57,224 nt of DNA from Leucobacter sp. 7(1) (GTDB lineage Bacteria > Actinomycetota > Actinomycetes > Actinomycetales > Microbacteriaceae). A program made the translations under genes and the position numbers. The DNA lies in assembly GCF_900163635.1 (NCBI RefSeq), contig NZ_FUID01000061.1:1-57224 (forward strand), written 5' to 3'. The notes under the pieces are model-generated. The model searched no databases and was not told where the DNA came from. It saw nothing but the letters and a program-made list of their open reading frames with translations. Shown one piece after another: positions 17,512 through 26,915 of this stretch. How positions within the stretch are numbered: the stretch's first letter is position 1; the number at the start of each line of letters is the position of its first letter.

Positions 17512-18746
17512 CCGCTGAGCGCCGCGGTCGGGGGCGTACGCGAGGCCCGGACCGCGGGGTAGAGGCCCGCAACCGCGCCCACGGCGAGCGTCGCCGCGGC
17601 GGCCACCCCAATGATCTGTGGGGGCACCACGGGGGTCCAATCGTTGCTGAGCGCCACGACGAGCGTGACGCCTGCCCCCAGCCCTGCCCCCGCGAGCCCA
17701 CCGAGTGCGGACAACACCAGCGCCTCGGTCAGAAATTGCAGCTGCACGTGGCCGCGAGTGGCACCGAGGGCTCGCCGCAGACCGATCTCACGACGGCGCT
17801 CGATCACGGAGATCACCATCGTGTTCGCGACGCCGATCGCGCCCACCAGAAGAGAAATCGACCCGAGCCCCACAAGCATCCCCGTGAATACTTCGTCCAC
17901 GGCAGCCTGCGCCGCCAGCGCATCGGATGGCCGAGACATCGCGATCGTGTGCGGTGCATTGGGGCTGATCGCCGCCGGAGCGAGATCCCGGACCTCACGC
18001 ACCCGCTCCTCATCGACTCTCTGCAACACCTGGGAGGGGTGCCCGTCCCACCCGAACTGCTCCTGCGCCACTCGGGCCCCAATGATTGCGGAGGTGTCGA
18101 GCGCGGGAGCGAGTGGCACAGGTTCTAAGATCCCGATCACGCGCGCTTCTCGGCCGCCCAGCCACACGTTGGTGTCCGCTTCGGAAACGCCGAGCAGCGA
18201 TGCAGCCGTGAAGCCCAATACGACCGTGGGAAAGGCCTCAGTAGTCCGATCGAGCCACGTCCCCGACGCAAGTGAGCCTCCCACCACGTCAAGGAGTTTC
18301 GTGTCGGCGGCGCTCACAGTAATACCGCCAGTGCGCTGCGGGTCGACAAACTCATTACGGAACACCGAGGCGTGGGGGAGCGTGCCGAGCGCGGTCGCGG
18401 ACAGGATGCCCGGGAGTCGCTCGACGCGAGCGGCCGCGTTGGTGGGGAGCGGAACCGGCTCACTGCCGGCAGTACCCTCAGCTGCGGCAGCGGTGAATAG
18501 GTTTGTGCCGAGTTCTGCGAGCTTCGCCTCGAGTTTGGCCTGACTGGATGCGGAGATCCCGAGCACCGCAACCATCGCCGCAACGCCGATGGCGATGCCC
18601 AGCGCAGAGAGCGCGGCGCGGAGCGGTTTGGCGCGCAACCCCACCGTTCCGAGGGTGAACAGGTCGCTGGTGCGTAGTTTGGACCGAGCGTGTGCCCGTG
18701 CCGCAGCGGATCCGCTACCGAGGCCGCGTGCAGTGTCCCGGCTCAT
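17508..18746 (-). CDS. MacB-like ABC transporter permease (FtsX domain)
   Basis: A 412-residue permease with an N-terminal helix ([25 protein letters not shown]), a large exported MacB_PCD-type domain, and three C-terminal FtsX helices, including [35 protein letters not shown], a family hallmark. It overlaps the ATPase gene by 4 nt (ATGA). It is the last gene of a four-gene minus-strand operon with lipoprotein and adaptor. It probably exports a peptide, lipid or drug across the membrane; the substrate is unknown. Confidence 0.9.
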   Translation of the reverse strand: MSRDTARGLGSGSAAARAHARSKLRTSDLFTLGTVGLRAKPLRAALSALGIAIGVAAMVAVLGISASSQAKLEAKLAELGTNLFTAAAAEGTAGSEPVPLPTNAAARVERLPGILSATALGTLPHASVFRNEFVDPQRTGGITVSAADTKLLDVVGGSLASGTWLDRTTEAFPTVVLGFTAASLLGVSEADTNVWLGGREARVIGILEPVPLAPALDTSAIIGARVAQEQFGWDGHPSQVLQRVDEERVREVRDLAPAAISPNAPHTIAMSRPSDALAAQAAVDEVFTGMLVGLGSISLLVGAIGVANTMVISVIERRREIGLRRALGATRGHVQLQFLTEALVLSALGGLAGAGLGAGVTLVVALSNDWTPVVPPQIIGVAAAATLAVGAVAGLYPAVRASRTPPTAALSG

Positions 18747-19432
18747 GCGGCGACTCGATTGTGTGAATCTGAAACCAGGGTGCCATCACTGATGCGGATC
18801 TGCCGGGGCAGTTGCGCGGCGAGCTGTGCGTCGTGTGTGATGACCACCACGCTGGTGCCCCCGGCGTGCAGTTCGTGCAGGAGATCGACGATGCTCTCGC
18901 TCGATCGCGAATCGAGGTTTCCCGTCGGCTCATCCGCGAGTAAGAGCGGCGGATCGTCAATGACGGCGCGGGCAATTGCGACGCGTTGCCGCTCCCCGCC
19001 GGAGAGCTGGTGCGGGCGATGGTCGATCCGGTGTGCGAGGCCGACACGGCGCAGCGCCGCGTCCGCTCGCTCCCGGCGTTCGGCACGAGGCGCCCCGGTG
19101 TAGAGCAGCCCGTCCGCGACATTGTCGCGAGCCGTGGCCCCCTCACGTAGGTGGAACTGTTGGAACACAAAGCCGATGACCCGTGAGCGAAGCCCGGACA
19201 GCGCGCGATCGGTCAGCTCCGTCGTAGGTACCCCCGCGATTGCGACGCTGCCGGAACTCGGTCGGTCGAGGGTCCCCATAATGTTGAGCAGTGTCGACTT
19301 CCCCGAGCCGCTGGCACCCTCAATGGCCACAAACTCACCGGTATCAATGGTGAGGGTCACCCCGGCGAGCGCGGTCACGGGAGGTGACCCGTAGCTACGC
19401 GTGACCTCGGTGAGCTGAACAATGGCGGTCAT
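18743..19432 (-). CDS. MacB/LolD-type ABC transporter ATP-binding protein
   Basis: A 229-residue ATPase with Walker [10 protein letters not shown] (39-47), signature [14 protein letters not shown], and Walker [22 protein letters not shown] is characteristic of the MacB/LolD/FtsE group. It overlaps the adaptor gene upstream and the permease gene downstream by 4 nt each, so the three are translationally coupled. Confidence 0.95.
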   Translation of the reverse strand: MTAIVQLTEVTRSYGSPPVTALAGVTLTIDTGEFVAIEGASGSGKSTLLNIMGTLDRPSSGSVAIAGVPTTELTDRALSGLRSRVIGFVFQQFHLREGATARDNVADGLLYTGAPRAERRERADAALRRVGLAHRIDHRPHQLSGGERQRVAIARAVIDDPPLLLADEPTGNLDSRSSESIVDLLHELHAGGTSVVVITHDAQLAAQLPRQIRISDGTLVSDSHNRVAA

Positions 19433-20601
19433 CGCTTGGGCACCGTCACTTCCAGGCCCTCTCGAATCCCCTCACCAGAAATCTCGACGAGTCCCGAAGC
19501 AAACGCGCCCACGGTCACGGGGAGAAGTTTCTGCTGCGTGGATCCCGCACCCGCTACCTCCACCGCGAACCGCTCAGCGTCCACGGGAATCAGCGCGTCA
19601 ACGGGGACGGTTAAGACGTCCTCGCGCACCACCGATCCGAGGCGCACAGTGACGGAGACGAGTGACAGTCCTTGCGTTGCAGTCTGATCCGCCAAGCTCA
19701 CTGTGATGGGAATGCGGAGCTCCCCGGGGCGGCCCTCCGCGGTTGCGTCGCCTCCAGGCGCGGGTGCCGTTCCGCTCTCTGCGGCTGCCTCCTCCGCAGA
19801 ACCCACGTTCGACACGATCCCTTCGGTACTTCCCCCTCCCGGGAGTTCCACTGTGACGGTCGCCCCTACCGGTGCGAGCTCCGCGTCGTTCGGTTTCAGG
19901 CTTGCGGTGACCTCCGTTGTGGTGCTGCTGGCCCGGTAGAGCTTTGCACCCGCTTCGACACGGTCGCCGAGCTGGCGTTCCAGCTTCGACACACGAAGCG
20001 GCTGATCAGCAAACAGGACGAGATCCTTACTCAGCGTGTCACTCGCGGGGAGGCCGAGATCGCGCTGCCAGGTGCGGAGCGCCCAGCGTGTGTGCCAGGT
20101 GAAATCCTCGCTCGGTTCCGCGTCAAGGTAGCCGAAGCTGCGCAGATTCTCCTCCAGCTGTTTCACGTCGGGTCCCGCCGTCATGCCGGAGGCGAAATCG
20201 CGCCACGCAGGTGTGGTCCCGGCCATGACAACAGCGGGGAGGGTGTCGATCCGATATGCCACAGCGCCCGGGGCGAGGATCGTGTCGGGTGCTGGCAGCT
20301 CCGTGATCACCCCACTCCGCGCCGCGGCAAGGTCAATCTGCTTGGTGAAGCGCAATTTGCCGCGCACCGTGGTCTCTGCGTTCAGGCTGCCCGCAGTGAC
20401 CTTGGCCTGTGCCGTCTGCGGGCTCACCGGCGGCGCGGCCACGGGTGTGGGTCGCATCATGTTGCTCGCGAATACCCCGCCGCCTGCGGCCAGCACCAGG
20501 GCCGTAACGATCAGCGTGACCGTCAGCGCGGTTCGCTTCCTTGGGGGCGGTGTGGGGGTGACCGCAGCGGGAGAAAGCGGGTCGCTCAGTCCGCTTTCCA
20601 T
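19429..20601 (-). CDS. HlyD/MacA-like adaptor with peptidoglycan-binding-like segment
   Basis: A 390-residue protein with one N-terminal membrane helix (ALTVTLIVTALVLAAGGGVFASNM) and an exported part. A MacA-type lipoyl/barrel start (GSLNAETTVRGKLRF) is interrupted by a peptidoglycan-binding-like helical insert (GPDVKQLEENLRSFGYLD, then WALRTWQRDLGL). Barrel segments with a Gly-rich linker follow. The start at 20601 was chosen because its ATG overlaps the stop of the lipoprotein gene (TGATG). In Gram-positives such adaptors link MacB-like transporters to the wall. Confidence 0.85.
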   Translation of the reverse strand: MESGLSDPLSPAAVTPTPPPRKRTALTVTLIVTALVLAAGGGVFASNMMRPTPVAAPPVSPQTAQAKVTAGSLNAETTVRGKLRFTKQIDLAAARSGVITELPAPDTILAPGAVAYRIDTLPAVVMAGTTPAWRDFASGMTAGPDVKQLEENLRSFGYLDAEPSEDFTWHTRWALRTWQRDLGLPASDTLSKDLVLFADQPLRVSKLERQLGDRVEAGAKLYRASSTTTEVTASLKPNDAELAPVGATVTVELPGGGSTEGIVSNVGSAEEAAAESGTAPAPGGDATAEGRPGELRIPITVSLADQTATQGLSLVSVTVRLGSVVREDVLTVPVDALIPVDAERFAVEVAGAGSTQQKLLPVTVGAFASGLVEISGEGIREGLEVTVPKR

Positions 20602-21134
20602 CAGCCAGCAACCGCTTCCGTGCTGCACTTCTCCTGATCGGTGATGCTGGCGTTTGCCGGCGGTGCCGCAGCAGGCTCTCCCGGCTTCGGATCCGCCATG
20701 TCGTAGCCCAGATCACGCATGCAGCCCGCAAACTTCGTGTCGTACTCGAGTTGCTGGCGTGCGCCTTCGGCCTTTTCCTCGGCGCTCAACGCGCGGACTG
20801 GGGCTTCCCCAATCTCCTTCTGGCACTCAGGCGACAGCTCCTGCATCTCGGGGGTGATATCCGCCCACCCGCCCTCGGGAGTTGGGTCCGTGACATCGAG
20901 TCCCTTGTCCCGGAAGCACTGCGCCAGGTCGCGCTCCCATGCCAGCAGCTTTGCCGTGTACTCCTCATCGGTCATGCTCGTTTCGCCCGCAGCTTTTCCG
21001 GTGTCGGTTTCGCCGACGGCGGTGCTGTCCCCGCCGGACGCGCAGCCGACGAGGCCCAGCAGGAGCGCCGCGGAGCACGCCGCGAGCTTCAGCGCGGCAC
21101 GCGGTGCGAGGGTGGGGCGGGGTCGTACTGACAT
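20601..21134 (-). CDS. Lipoprotein of MacAB-like export operon
   Basis: A 177-residue lipoprotein with lipobox LVGC after a hydrophobic signal segment. The mature part has a repeated pattern: DLAQCFRDKGLDVTDP and KFAGCMRDLGYDMADP, each a Cys followed by (F/M)RD and a D-P turn, plus two more cysteines. The repeat suggests two related halves, possibly disulphide-linked. AGGA lies 6 nt before the ATG. As first gene of the operon it may be an accessory or substrate-capturing factor. I do not know a named family. Confidence 0.75.
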   Translation of the reverse strand: MSVRPRPTLAPRAALKLAACSAALLLGLVGCASGGDSTAVGETDTGKAAGETSMTDEEYTAKLLAWERDLAQCFRDKGLDVTDPTPEGGWADITPEMQELSPECQKEIGEAPVRALSAEEKAEGARQQLEYDTKFAGCMRDLGYDMADPKPGEPAAAPPANASITDQEKCSTEAVAG

Positions 21135-21365
21135 GGGAGTCCTGCTTTCGATATGTGCTGCCGTGGTGCAGCTGCATGTCCCATTTCAGCGAAGTGGGTG
21201 TTGCGCCAGTGTGAAGCGACACAAAATCGGTGCGGCAGAGTGTCCCGCTCCCAACACACCCCTGTCCGTTTGGGCAAGGAGTCCTCTCGAGCTTGGCAAT
21301 GTCAATTTCTTGCGAGGACCCATAGCGTGAGATCGACCCGTTCCAGAGAAGAAACTGAGGCCCAA

Positions 21366-23003
21366 ATGCACTGCGATATTCGATGGGAGAACGCGCGATT
21401 CTTGGGGCTGGGCGGTGACCCTGTGACCGATCAGATCGCGGTGTCGGGGGGCCGTATCGTGGCAATCGGAGAGGCCGCAGCCGACCTTCCTGCACGAGAG
21501 ACAGTCGATCTCGGCGGAGCCACAGCAGTACCCGGACTGAACGATGCGCACTTTCACCTCAGCTACTTTGGTCGGCAACTGGAGTCGCTATACCTGGGCC
21601 CTGGACGTATTGCATCGCTTGACGATCTCTATGCTGCAGTTGAAGCACGAGCACAGCTCTTGCCCCCGGGGGACTGGGTCTTGGGGCACGGGTACTACTC
21701 GCTTGATCTGGGGGCCCATCCTGACCGGCATGAGCTTGACCGCCGTTCGGGCGGACGGCCCGTATTTCTTGCGCATCAGTGTGGGCATCTCGCCGTCGCG
21801 AATAGCGCGGCGTTTTGGGCGGCGGGTGTGGACCCTGACCGGCCGGAGGAGGCACCGGTGGGAGGCGAAGTTGCGTTCGATAATGCCGGTTCCGCGACTG
21901 GACTCCTCGTGGAGACGGCACGAGAGCTTGTCGCCCGGGCACTCCCCGAGATCACGCTCGCACAGCAAGTGACGGCGATCGGAGCGGCAAGTTCGGCCGC
22001 GGCCGCGATGGGCTTGACAAGTGTCTCAGAGCCGGGAATTTGTGCACCCGGGGTGCTCCCCGGATCCCGGCACGATGACCTGCGCGCGTTCCAGCTTGCA
22101 CGTGTCGCGGGTACCCTCAACGTTCGCGCCACGGTGATGCCGTTGATCGACGGGTTGCAGCGCATTGAGGAATCGCCGGGTGTGTGGACTCGCGCTGGCG
22201 GGCTGGGGGCCGCCACCGGGTTCGGAGATGAGTGGCTGCGGCTCGGACCGGTCAAGATCATTGCGGATGGATCCCTGTCCGGGCGTTCAGCATTCGTCCG
22301 CGAGGACTACGAGCATGAGCCGGGCAACAGGGGGCTGTTGCAGCACCGGCCTGACACGCTCCGGGCGATGATGTACGAGGCGGATCGCGCGGGGTGGCAG
22401 CTCGCGATCCACGCGATGGGCGATGCCACGTCCGAGCTTGTCGTTGAGATACTGGAGGAGCTCGCTACGATAACCACATTGGCCGACTTCCGGCCCCGCA
22501 TTGAGCACTTCTCACTTGTCGATCCGAAACTGGTTGCACGCGCCGCAGCACTGGGGCTCGTCCCGGTGCCGCAGAGCAGGTTCATTGGGCAGTTCGGACA
22601 CGGCTACCGCCGCTGCTTGGGTGACCACCGCGTGGACCAGGTCTTTCCGATTCAGTCATTGATTGCTGCGGGAATGTACCCCGCAGGTAGCTCCGATGCG
22701 CCAATCAGCGATGGCGACCCGGTCCAGGGCATTGCCGACATGGTGCGCCGAATCGCCCCGGACGGGCGCGTGATCGCCCCAGCTGAGCGCGTCAGTGTGG
22801 AACAGGCGCTCCTCGCGTACACGCGCGGGAGCGCGTGGGCTGAGGGTACCGAATCGTGGAAGGGGCGTCTTATCCCCGGCCACGTCGCGGATTTCACTGT
22901 GCTTGATCGGGATCCCCTGGCGAGTCCCGTTGAGGAGCTCGCCGAGATTCGCGTACGAGCCACCGTCGTGGGTGGCGAGATCACGTTCACGCAGCCCGCG
23001 TAG
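21366..23003 (+). CDS. YtcJ-like metal-dependent amidohydrolase
   Basis: A 545-residue enzyme with the amidohydrolase metal motif HFH at 62-64 (PGLNDAHFHLSYFG), a long insertion, DGSLSGRSAFVREDYEH, and a C-terminal strand region with HVADFTVLDRDPL. The start MHCDIRWENARFLG follows a GAGG-like site; the frame is open further upstream, but with no better site. The family (YtcJ, N-substituted formamide deformylase) removes amides or formyl groups; the substrate is not predictable. A transporter and LysR regulator follow on the same strand. Confidence 0.85.
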   Translation: MHCDIRWENARFLGLGGDPVTDQIAVSGGRIVAIGEAAADLPARETVDLGGATAVPGLNDAHFHLSYFGRQLESLYLGPGRIASLDDLYAAVEARAQLLPPGDWVLGHGYYSLDLGAHPDRHELDRRSGGRPVFLAHQCGHLAVANSAAFWAAGVDPDRPEEAPVGGEVAFDNAGSATGLLVETARELVARALPEITLAQQVTAIGAASSAAAAMGLTSVSEPGICAPGVLPGSRHDDLRAFQLARVAGTLNVRATVMPLIDGLQRIEESPGVWTRAGGLGAATGFGDEWLRLGPVKIIADGSLSGRSAFVREDYEHEPGNRGLLQHRPDTLRAMMYEADRAGWQLAIHAMGDATSELVVEILEELATITTLADFRPRIEHFSLVDPKLVARAAALGLVPVPQSRFIGQFGHGYRRCLGDHRVDQVFPIQSLIAAGMYPAGSSDAPISDGDPVQGIADMVRRIAPDGRVIAPAERVSVEQALLAYTRGSAWAEGTESWKGRLIPGHVADFTVLDRDPLASPVEELAEIRVRATVVGGEITFTQPA

Positions 23004-23024
23004 CGCTCCAAAAAGCTTTCTGTT

Positions 23025-23043
23025 CGGTGCGCGCCGCGCACCG
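23025..23043. other. Small hairpin between amidohydrolase and MFS gene
   Basis: Perfect 8-bp arms cggtgcgc/gcgcaccg flank a 3-base loop. There is no T-run. It lies 26 nt before the start of the transporter and could act on transcript stability or termination. Confidence 0.35.
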
Positions 23044-23068
23044 ATTCATCGTTATGAAAGGGACAACG

Positions 23069-24406
23069 ATGTCTGCATCTCCTTCCACAACCGCGCCTGT
23101 CGCGGAGGCCAGCGTACGGCGTATTGCTTGGGCTGCCTTCGTGGGCAACGCCCTCGAATGGTATGACTTCTTCCTCTATGGCACCGCGGCTGCGGCGGTA
23201 TTTCAACAGGTGTTTTTTGCGTCCGATGACATGGCGCAGGCCACAGTGCTGTCACTGCTCACCTTTGCCGCAGGATTCCTGTCGCGACCGCTGGGAGCAA
23301 TTGTGTTCTCGCACGTGGGTGATCGATACGGGCGTCGCACCGCACTGCTGATCACGCTCATCCTGATGGGCGTGTGCACCGGGGGAATCGGGCTCCTTCC
23401 CGGCTACGCCGCGATTGGCATTACGGCACCGATCTTGCTGCTGCTGTTCCGTGTCGGACAGGGACTTTCCGCCTCAGGCGAGTGGACCGGAGCGACGCTA
23501 CTTGCGATCGAGTACGCTCCTCCGCATCGCCGCAGCTTTTACGCCTCAATCGTGCAGCTCGGCTCGCCCGCAGGCACGATCGCCTCTTCCGGAGCGTTCA
23601 TGCTCGTGATGATGCTCCCGCGCGATGAGTTCCTCAGCTGGGGGTGGCGGCTGCCGTTCCTCGCCGCGTTTGTGCTTGTCGCGATAGGCATCTGGATTCG
23701 GCTGCGTATCGAGGAGACCCCGGAGTTCCGGGAACTGGTTGCTGAGGCTGAGGTAGAAAGCTACCCAGCGCTGCAGATTTTCCGCGAGGTTCCCGGCCGA
23801 GTGCTCTTGGGAGCTGGCGTGTACTTGATCGGTATGGCCGGCTACTTCTTCCTCACCACATTCATGATCGCTTGGGTCTCATCGAAGGGGCAGGATCCGG
23901 CTCCCGTGATTGGCAGTTCGATCGTGGGTGCGCTGCTGCAACTCGTGGTGACTCCGGTGTATGGGCGGCTTGCTGATCGCTTCGGGTCCGCGCGCGTGAT
24001 GATCGTTGGCGGATTCGCGACACTCGCGTATGCCCCGGTCTTGTTTACCCTCGTGAATACGGGCGTGCCCGCGTTGATCCTTGTCGCGCTTGCGTTGGCT
24101 CCCGTGTTTGTTGCCACGCTGTACGCCCCCGCCGGAGCGCTGCTGAGTGATCTATTCCCGGCCAGGCTGCAGTACAGCGGGCTTGCACTCTCGACGAACC
24201 TGACGAGCGTGGTCGCCGGATTTGTGCCGACCATCGGCTTCGCGCTCTGGAATGCGAGCAACGGGTCATACTGGCCGCTCGTTGGGTTCTTCATGTTACT
24301 GACCGCCCTCACTGTCTTGAGCGTGTGGATCGCCTCACGCTCACGGAATTTGCGCACGGGCGCGGAGACCGCGGGGATTGCCGTGAGGGGAGAGCCGGTC
24401 GAGTAG
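23069..24406 (+). CDS. MFS transporter of the metabolite:H+ symporter (MHS) family
   Basis: A 445-residue protein with 12 expected helices. It shows the MHS hallmark NALEWYDFFLYGTAA in helix 1, DRYGRRTALL in the helix 2-3 loop, and GQGLSASGEWTGATLLAIE. Relatives (KgtP, ShiA, ProP) import small acids or betaine with protons. The start at 23069 has AAAGGGA upstream. It probably imports the substrate of the amidohydrolase or a related acid (inference). Confidence 0.9.
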   Translation: MSASPSTTAPVAEASVRRIAWAAFVGNALEWYDFFLYGTAAAAVFQQVFFASDDMAQATVLSLLTFAAGFLSRPLGAIVFSHVGDRYGRRTALLITLILMGVCTGGIGLLPGYAAIGITAPILLLLFRVGQGLSASGEWTGATLLAIEYAPPHRRSFYASIVQLGSPAGTIASSGAFMLVMMLPRDEFLSWGWRLPFLAAFVLVAIGIWIRLRIEETPEFRELVAEAEVESYPALQIFREVPGRVLLGAGVYLIGMAGYFFLTTFMIAWVSSKGQDPAPVIGSSIVGALLQLVVTPVYGRLADRFGSARVMIVGGFATLAYAPVLFTLVNTGVPALILVALALAPVFVATLYAPAGALLSDLFPARLQYSGLALSTNLTSVVAGFVPTIGFALWNASNGSYWPLVGFFMLLTALTVLSVWIASRSRNLRTGAETAGIAVRGEPVE

Positions 24407-24447
24407 GCTCACGCTCACGAGGGTTGTCGAACAGGGCGGAGAATGCG

Positions 24448-25365
24448 GTGCAGATCAGGTTGCTCCGTTGCTTCGAGGCCGTAGCTCGGTTGGGGTCGCT
24501 CGCGGCGGCCTCAGCTGAGTTGCACGTCACGCAGCCCGCCCTGTCACGACAACTGAAAGACCTGGAGCGGAGCACCGGGTTTGATCTGTTTGACCGCGGT
24601 GGGTACCGCCTCACGCTGACTCGAGCTGGGCGCGATTTTCTCCCGCACACACGCAAGGTCTTGCTTGCCGCCGCGCAGTTGGATGAGATCGTCCGGACGC
24701 AGGGTGCCAGTCCGGAGTCTCAACTGGTGATTGCGTGCCCGTCTGAGACGGCCCGGCACATTATTGCCCCGATGATTGCTCAGGGCCGTGTGGCAACAGC
24801 TCGCATCATTTCTGCCCCCGCAGATGACGTGCTGCGGCTGCTGGCTGCCGGGGAATGCGACATCGCAGTGGGGACGGGAGTGCCGCCGCAAGATCTCGCA
24901 CACGAGGTGATCGGTGCGATTCCTATCACCGTGCAGCATGCGCGGGGGTCCTGGGCTCCGATTGATGATCCTGAGTCCGCTGCAATGGCGGATATTGGCG
25001 TGCTCACGGCGGCCCCGCTTGTGACCGTCGAACACTACCGAGGGGTGCGTCGCGCGGTGGCGGACGCGTGTGCCGCGGCCGGCGTGGTCCCTGGACCCGC
25101 ACGCGTGCTCGCGTTGCCAGAGGTCGCGCAAGCGTACGCGGCGCGGCACGGCGGACTATGCCTCATGAGCGGGGAACCCGCACTCTTTGGGTTGCGGAGC
25201 ACCCCGCTGGCCTGGGAGGGGCGTCCGTTACGGATCCCGCTGCGGGCCGCCTGGGCGAACGGCGGGGCCCTGGACCCGCAGATTCGGCACGTGGTCGCCC
25301 AACTGAGTGGGAGCGAGAGCCTTGACCCGCCTGGTGCGCTGTGGCAAGCACCGCGGAGCGAGTAG
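24448..25365 (+). CDS. LysR-family transcriptional regulator
   Basis: A 305-residue regulator from the GTG at 24448. It has an N-terminal winged helix (LLRCFEAVARLGSLAAASAELHVTQPALSRQLKDLERSTGFDLFDR) and a C-terminal substrate-binding fold. Being downstream and co-directional with the transporter, it probably controls the amidohydrolase/MHS genes, but no LysR T-N11-A box is assigned. Confidence 0.9.
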   Translation: MQIRLLRCFEAVARLGSLAAASAELHVTQPALSRQLKDLERSTGFDLFDRGGYRLTLTRAGRDFLPHTRKVLLAAAQLDEIVRTQGASPESQLVIACPSETARHIIAPMIAQGRVATARIISAPADDVLRLLAAGECDIAVGTGVPPQDLAHEVIGAIPITVQHARGSWAPIDDPESAAMADIGVLTAAPLVTVEHYRGVRRAVADACAAAGVVPGPARVLALPEVAQAYAARHGGLCLMSGEPALFGLRSTPLAWEGRPLRIPLRAAWANGGALDPQIRHVVAQLSGSESLDPPGALWQAPRSE

Positions 25366-25415
25366 CGGGGCTCAGATCGCTGATGCGCAGTTGTGTGATC
25401 CGGCACACTGGGAGG

Positions 25416-25994
25416 ATGGAACACCCAGATGAACTCATCGCTCGGGCATCGAATGCAGGGAAAAGATCCCTTCCGGGGATCCAAATTCGTCGAGCGACGG
25501 AGCGTGATGTCGGGGCCGTGCTTGGGCTTTTTGATTCGGCCATTGCCTGGTTTGTGCGGATCGGAAACACCGCGCAGTGGGGCACACAACCCGCATCAGA
25601 TCAGCAAAAATGGATCGCTCGGGCCGCGGTGTGGTGTGCCTCGCCGGATACCTGGGTGGCAGAGTTGCCCGGCGTGGGGGTCTGCGGCGCGATCGTGCTG
25701 GGAGAGGCGATGGAGTACGTCCCGCCTGCGGTGGTGCCGGAGCTCTACGTGCGGGTGCTGATTGGGTCCCGTGATCCCCGCGCTGCCGGGGTAGGTCGGG
25801 AATTGCTTGCGTTTGCTGAGGTGCGCGCCCAATCCGAAGGGGTGAGCCAGCTGCGAGTCGACTGCTATGCGGGCGCATCGGGTGATCTCGTGCGCTACTA
25901 CGAACGGTGCGGATATGTTCGGGCAGACACGTTTTCTGTCGCTCAGCCGTCCGGCCCCTGGCCGGGACAGGTGCTCACACGAACCCTGAGGTGA
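25416..25994 (+). CDS. GNAT-family N-acetyltransferase
   Basis: A 192-residue protein with the GNAT fold: IRRATERDVGAVLGLFDSA at the start, the acetyl-CoA loop RDPRAAGVGRELLAFAE, and YYERCGYVRADTF near the end. The acceptor is unknown. The ATG at 25416 directly abuts GGGAGG, which is closer than ideal; an upstream in-frame start overlapping the LysR end is possible. Confidence 0.75.
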   Translation: MEHPDELIARASNAGKRSLPGIQIRRATERDVGAVLGLFDSAIAWFVRIGNTAQWGTQPASDQQKWIARAAVWCASPDTWVAELPGVGVCGAIVLGEAMEYVPPAVVPELYVRVLIGSRDPRAAGVGRELLAFAEVRAQSEGVSQLRVDCYAGASGDLVRYYERCGYVRADTFSVAQPSGPWPGQVLTRTLR

Positions 25995-26051
25995 TCCCTC
26001 GCGGGGGTGCGAGCGTAGTGTCCGGGGCGAAACCGGAACGCCCGACCAGGG

Positions 26052-26915
26052 CTACGCCCGATCCGCGCGCTGTTCGATCTCGGTGCGCACAGTTGGGTCG
26101 GCGAGGTCTTCCGGGCCGAGTCCGGTCGCGGCAAACGCTGCACGGATCCGAGCGTCCCGAGTGCCGCTGTCGCGCCCCGCTTTCCAGTAGGCGGCGGCGA
26201 AGAGCTGGTCGCGGGGCTGCCCGCGTTCCACCAGCGACTTCCGCACAATCGAGACGACCCCCGCCTCTGCTGCAACCCAGGCCTGAGTTGACGTCCAGGA
26301 GGCATGATCCGCCCACGCGTCGAGCTGAGCGCGGAGTCTGGGCTCGTTCCAGCGCGCGCCCGTGTGCAAGGTGAGGCGCGCGCCTGGGGGCTCGGTGAGG
26401 AGCGCCGGCGCGTCGTGTGGGTCGGGCACCTGGAGTATCAGGCGCACCGCGTGGTCCGGCGGAATGCTGCGCAGGATCGACGCCGCGGCGGGGAGGGCGG
26501 TGGCGTCCGCGATGATCAGGTGTGCGTCTATTCCGGCACCCAGCACAAACTCGCGACGCACCGCGTAGACCTCGACTGTGTCGCCGACGCGAGCCGACGC
26601 GAGCCACGGGTCGATGATGCCGTCCGAGTGCCGCAGCACGTCGATGCAGAGTGAGGTCGGGTTCGGGCGGAGCGCGACAGTCATAGCGCGCAGGGCCGTC
26701 CCGCCCGCGGGGGACGGAACCGCGATCTTGACCGCGTCAGCGGGCAGCGTGGGGGAGTACGCCTGGAGTCCCGCCGCGGTCAAGGTGATCCGGGTGTAGG
26801 ACGGGGCGATCTGCTCAAGACCGGTGAGCGTCGCGGAAACGATCACCGGGGCTGGGGCAGCTCGCGTGAGTTCACGAATGCCCGCGCGCAGGTTGCGGGC
26901 GGTGGCCGCGTTCAC
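26052..26915 (-). CDS. Siderophore-interacting protein (FAD/NAD(P)H ferric reductase, SIP family)
   Basis: A 287-residue stand-alone SIP domain protein (ViuB-like). It has an N-terminal FAD-binding barrel and a C-terminal NAD(P)-binding half with WVAAEAGVVSIVRKSLVERG and the terminal YWKAGRDS. The flavin motif, usually R-x-Y-T, reads RAMT here, losing the tyrosine. It overlaps the adjacent ABC transporter gene by 4 nt (GTGA), so iron-siderophore uptake and reductive release are coupled. In mycobacterial IrtA the SIP domain is fused to the transporter; here it is separate. Confidence 0.85.
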   Translation of the reverse strand: MNAATARNLRAGIRELTRAAPAPVIVSATLTGLEQIAPSYTRITLTAAGLQAYSPTLPADAVKIAVPSPAGGTALRAMTVALRPNPTSLCIDVLRHSDGIIDPWLASARVGDTVEVYAVRREFVLGAGIDAHLIIADATALPAAASILRSIPPDHAVRLILQVPDPHDAPALLTEPPGARLTLHTGARWNEPRLRAQLDAWADHASWTSTQAWVAAEAGVVSIVRKSLVERGQPRDQLFAAAYWKAGRDSGTRDARIRAAFAATGLGPEDLADPTVRTEIEQRADRA

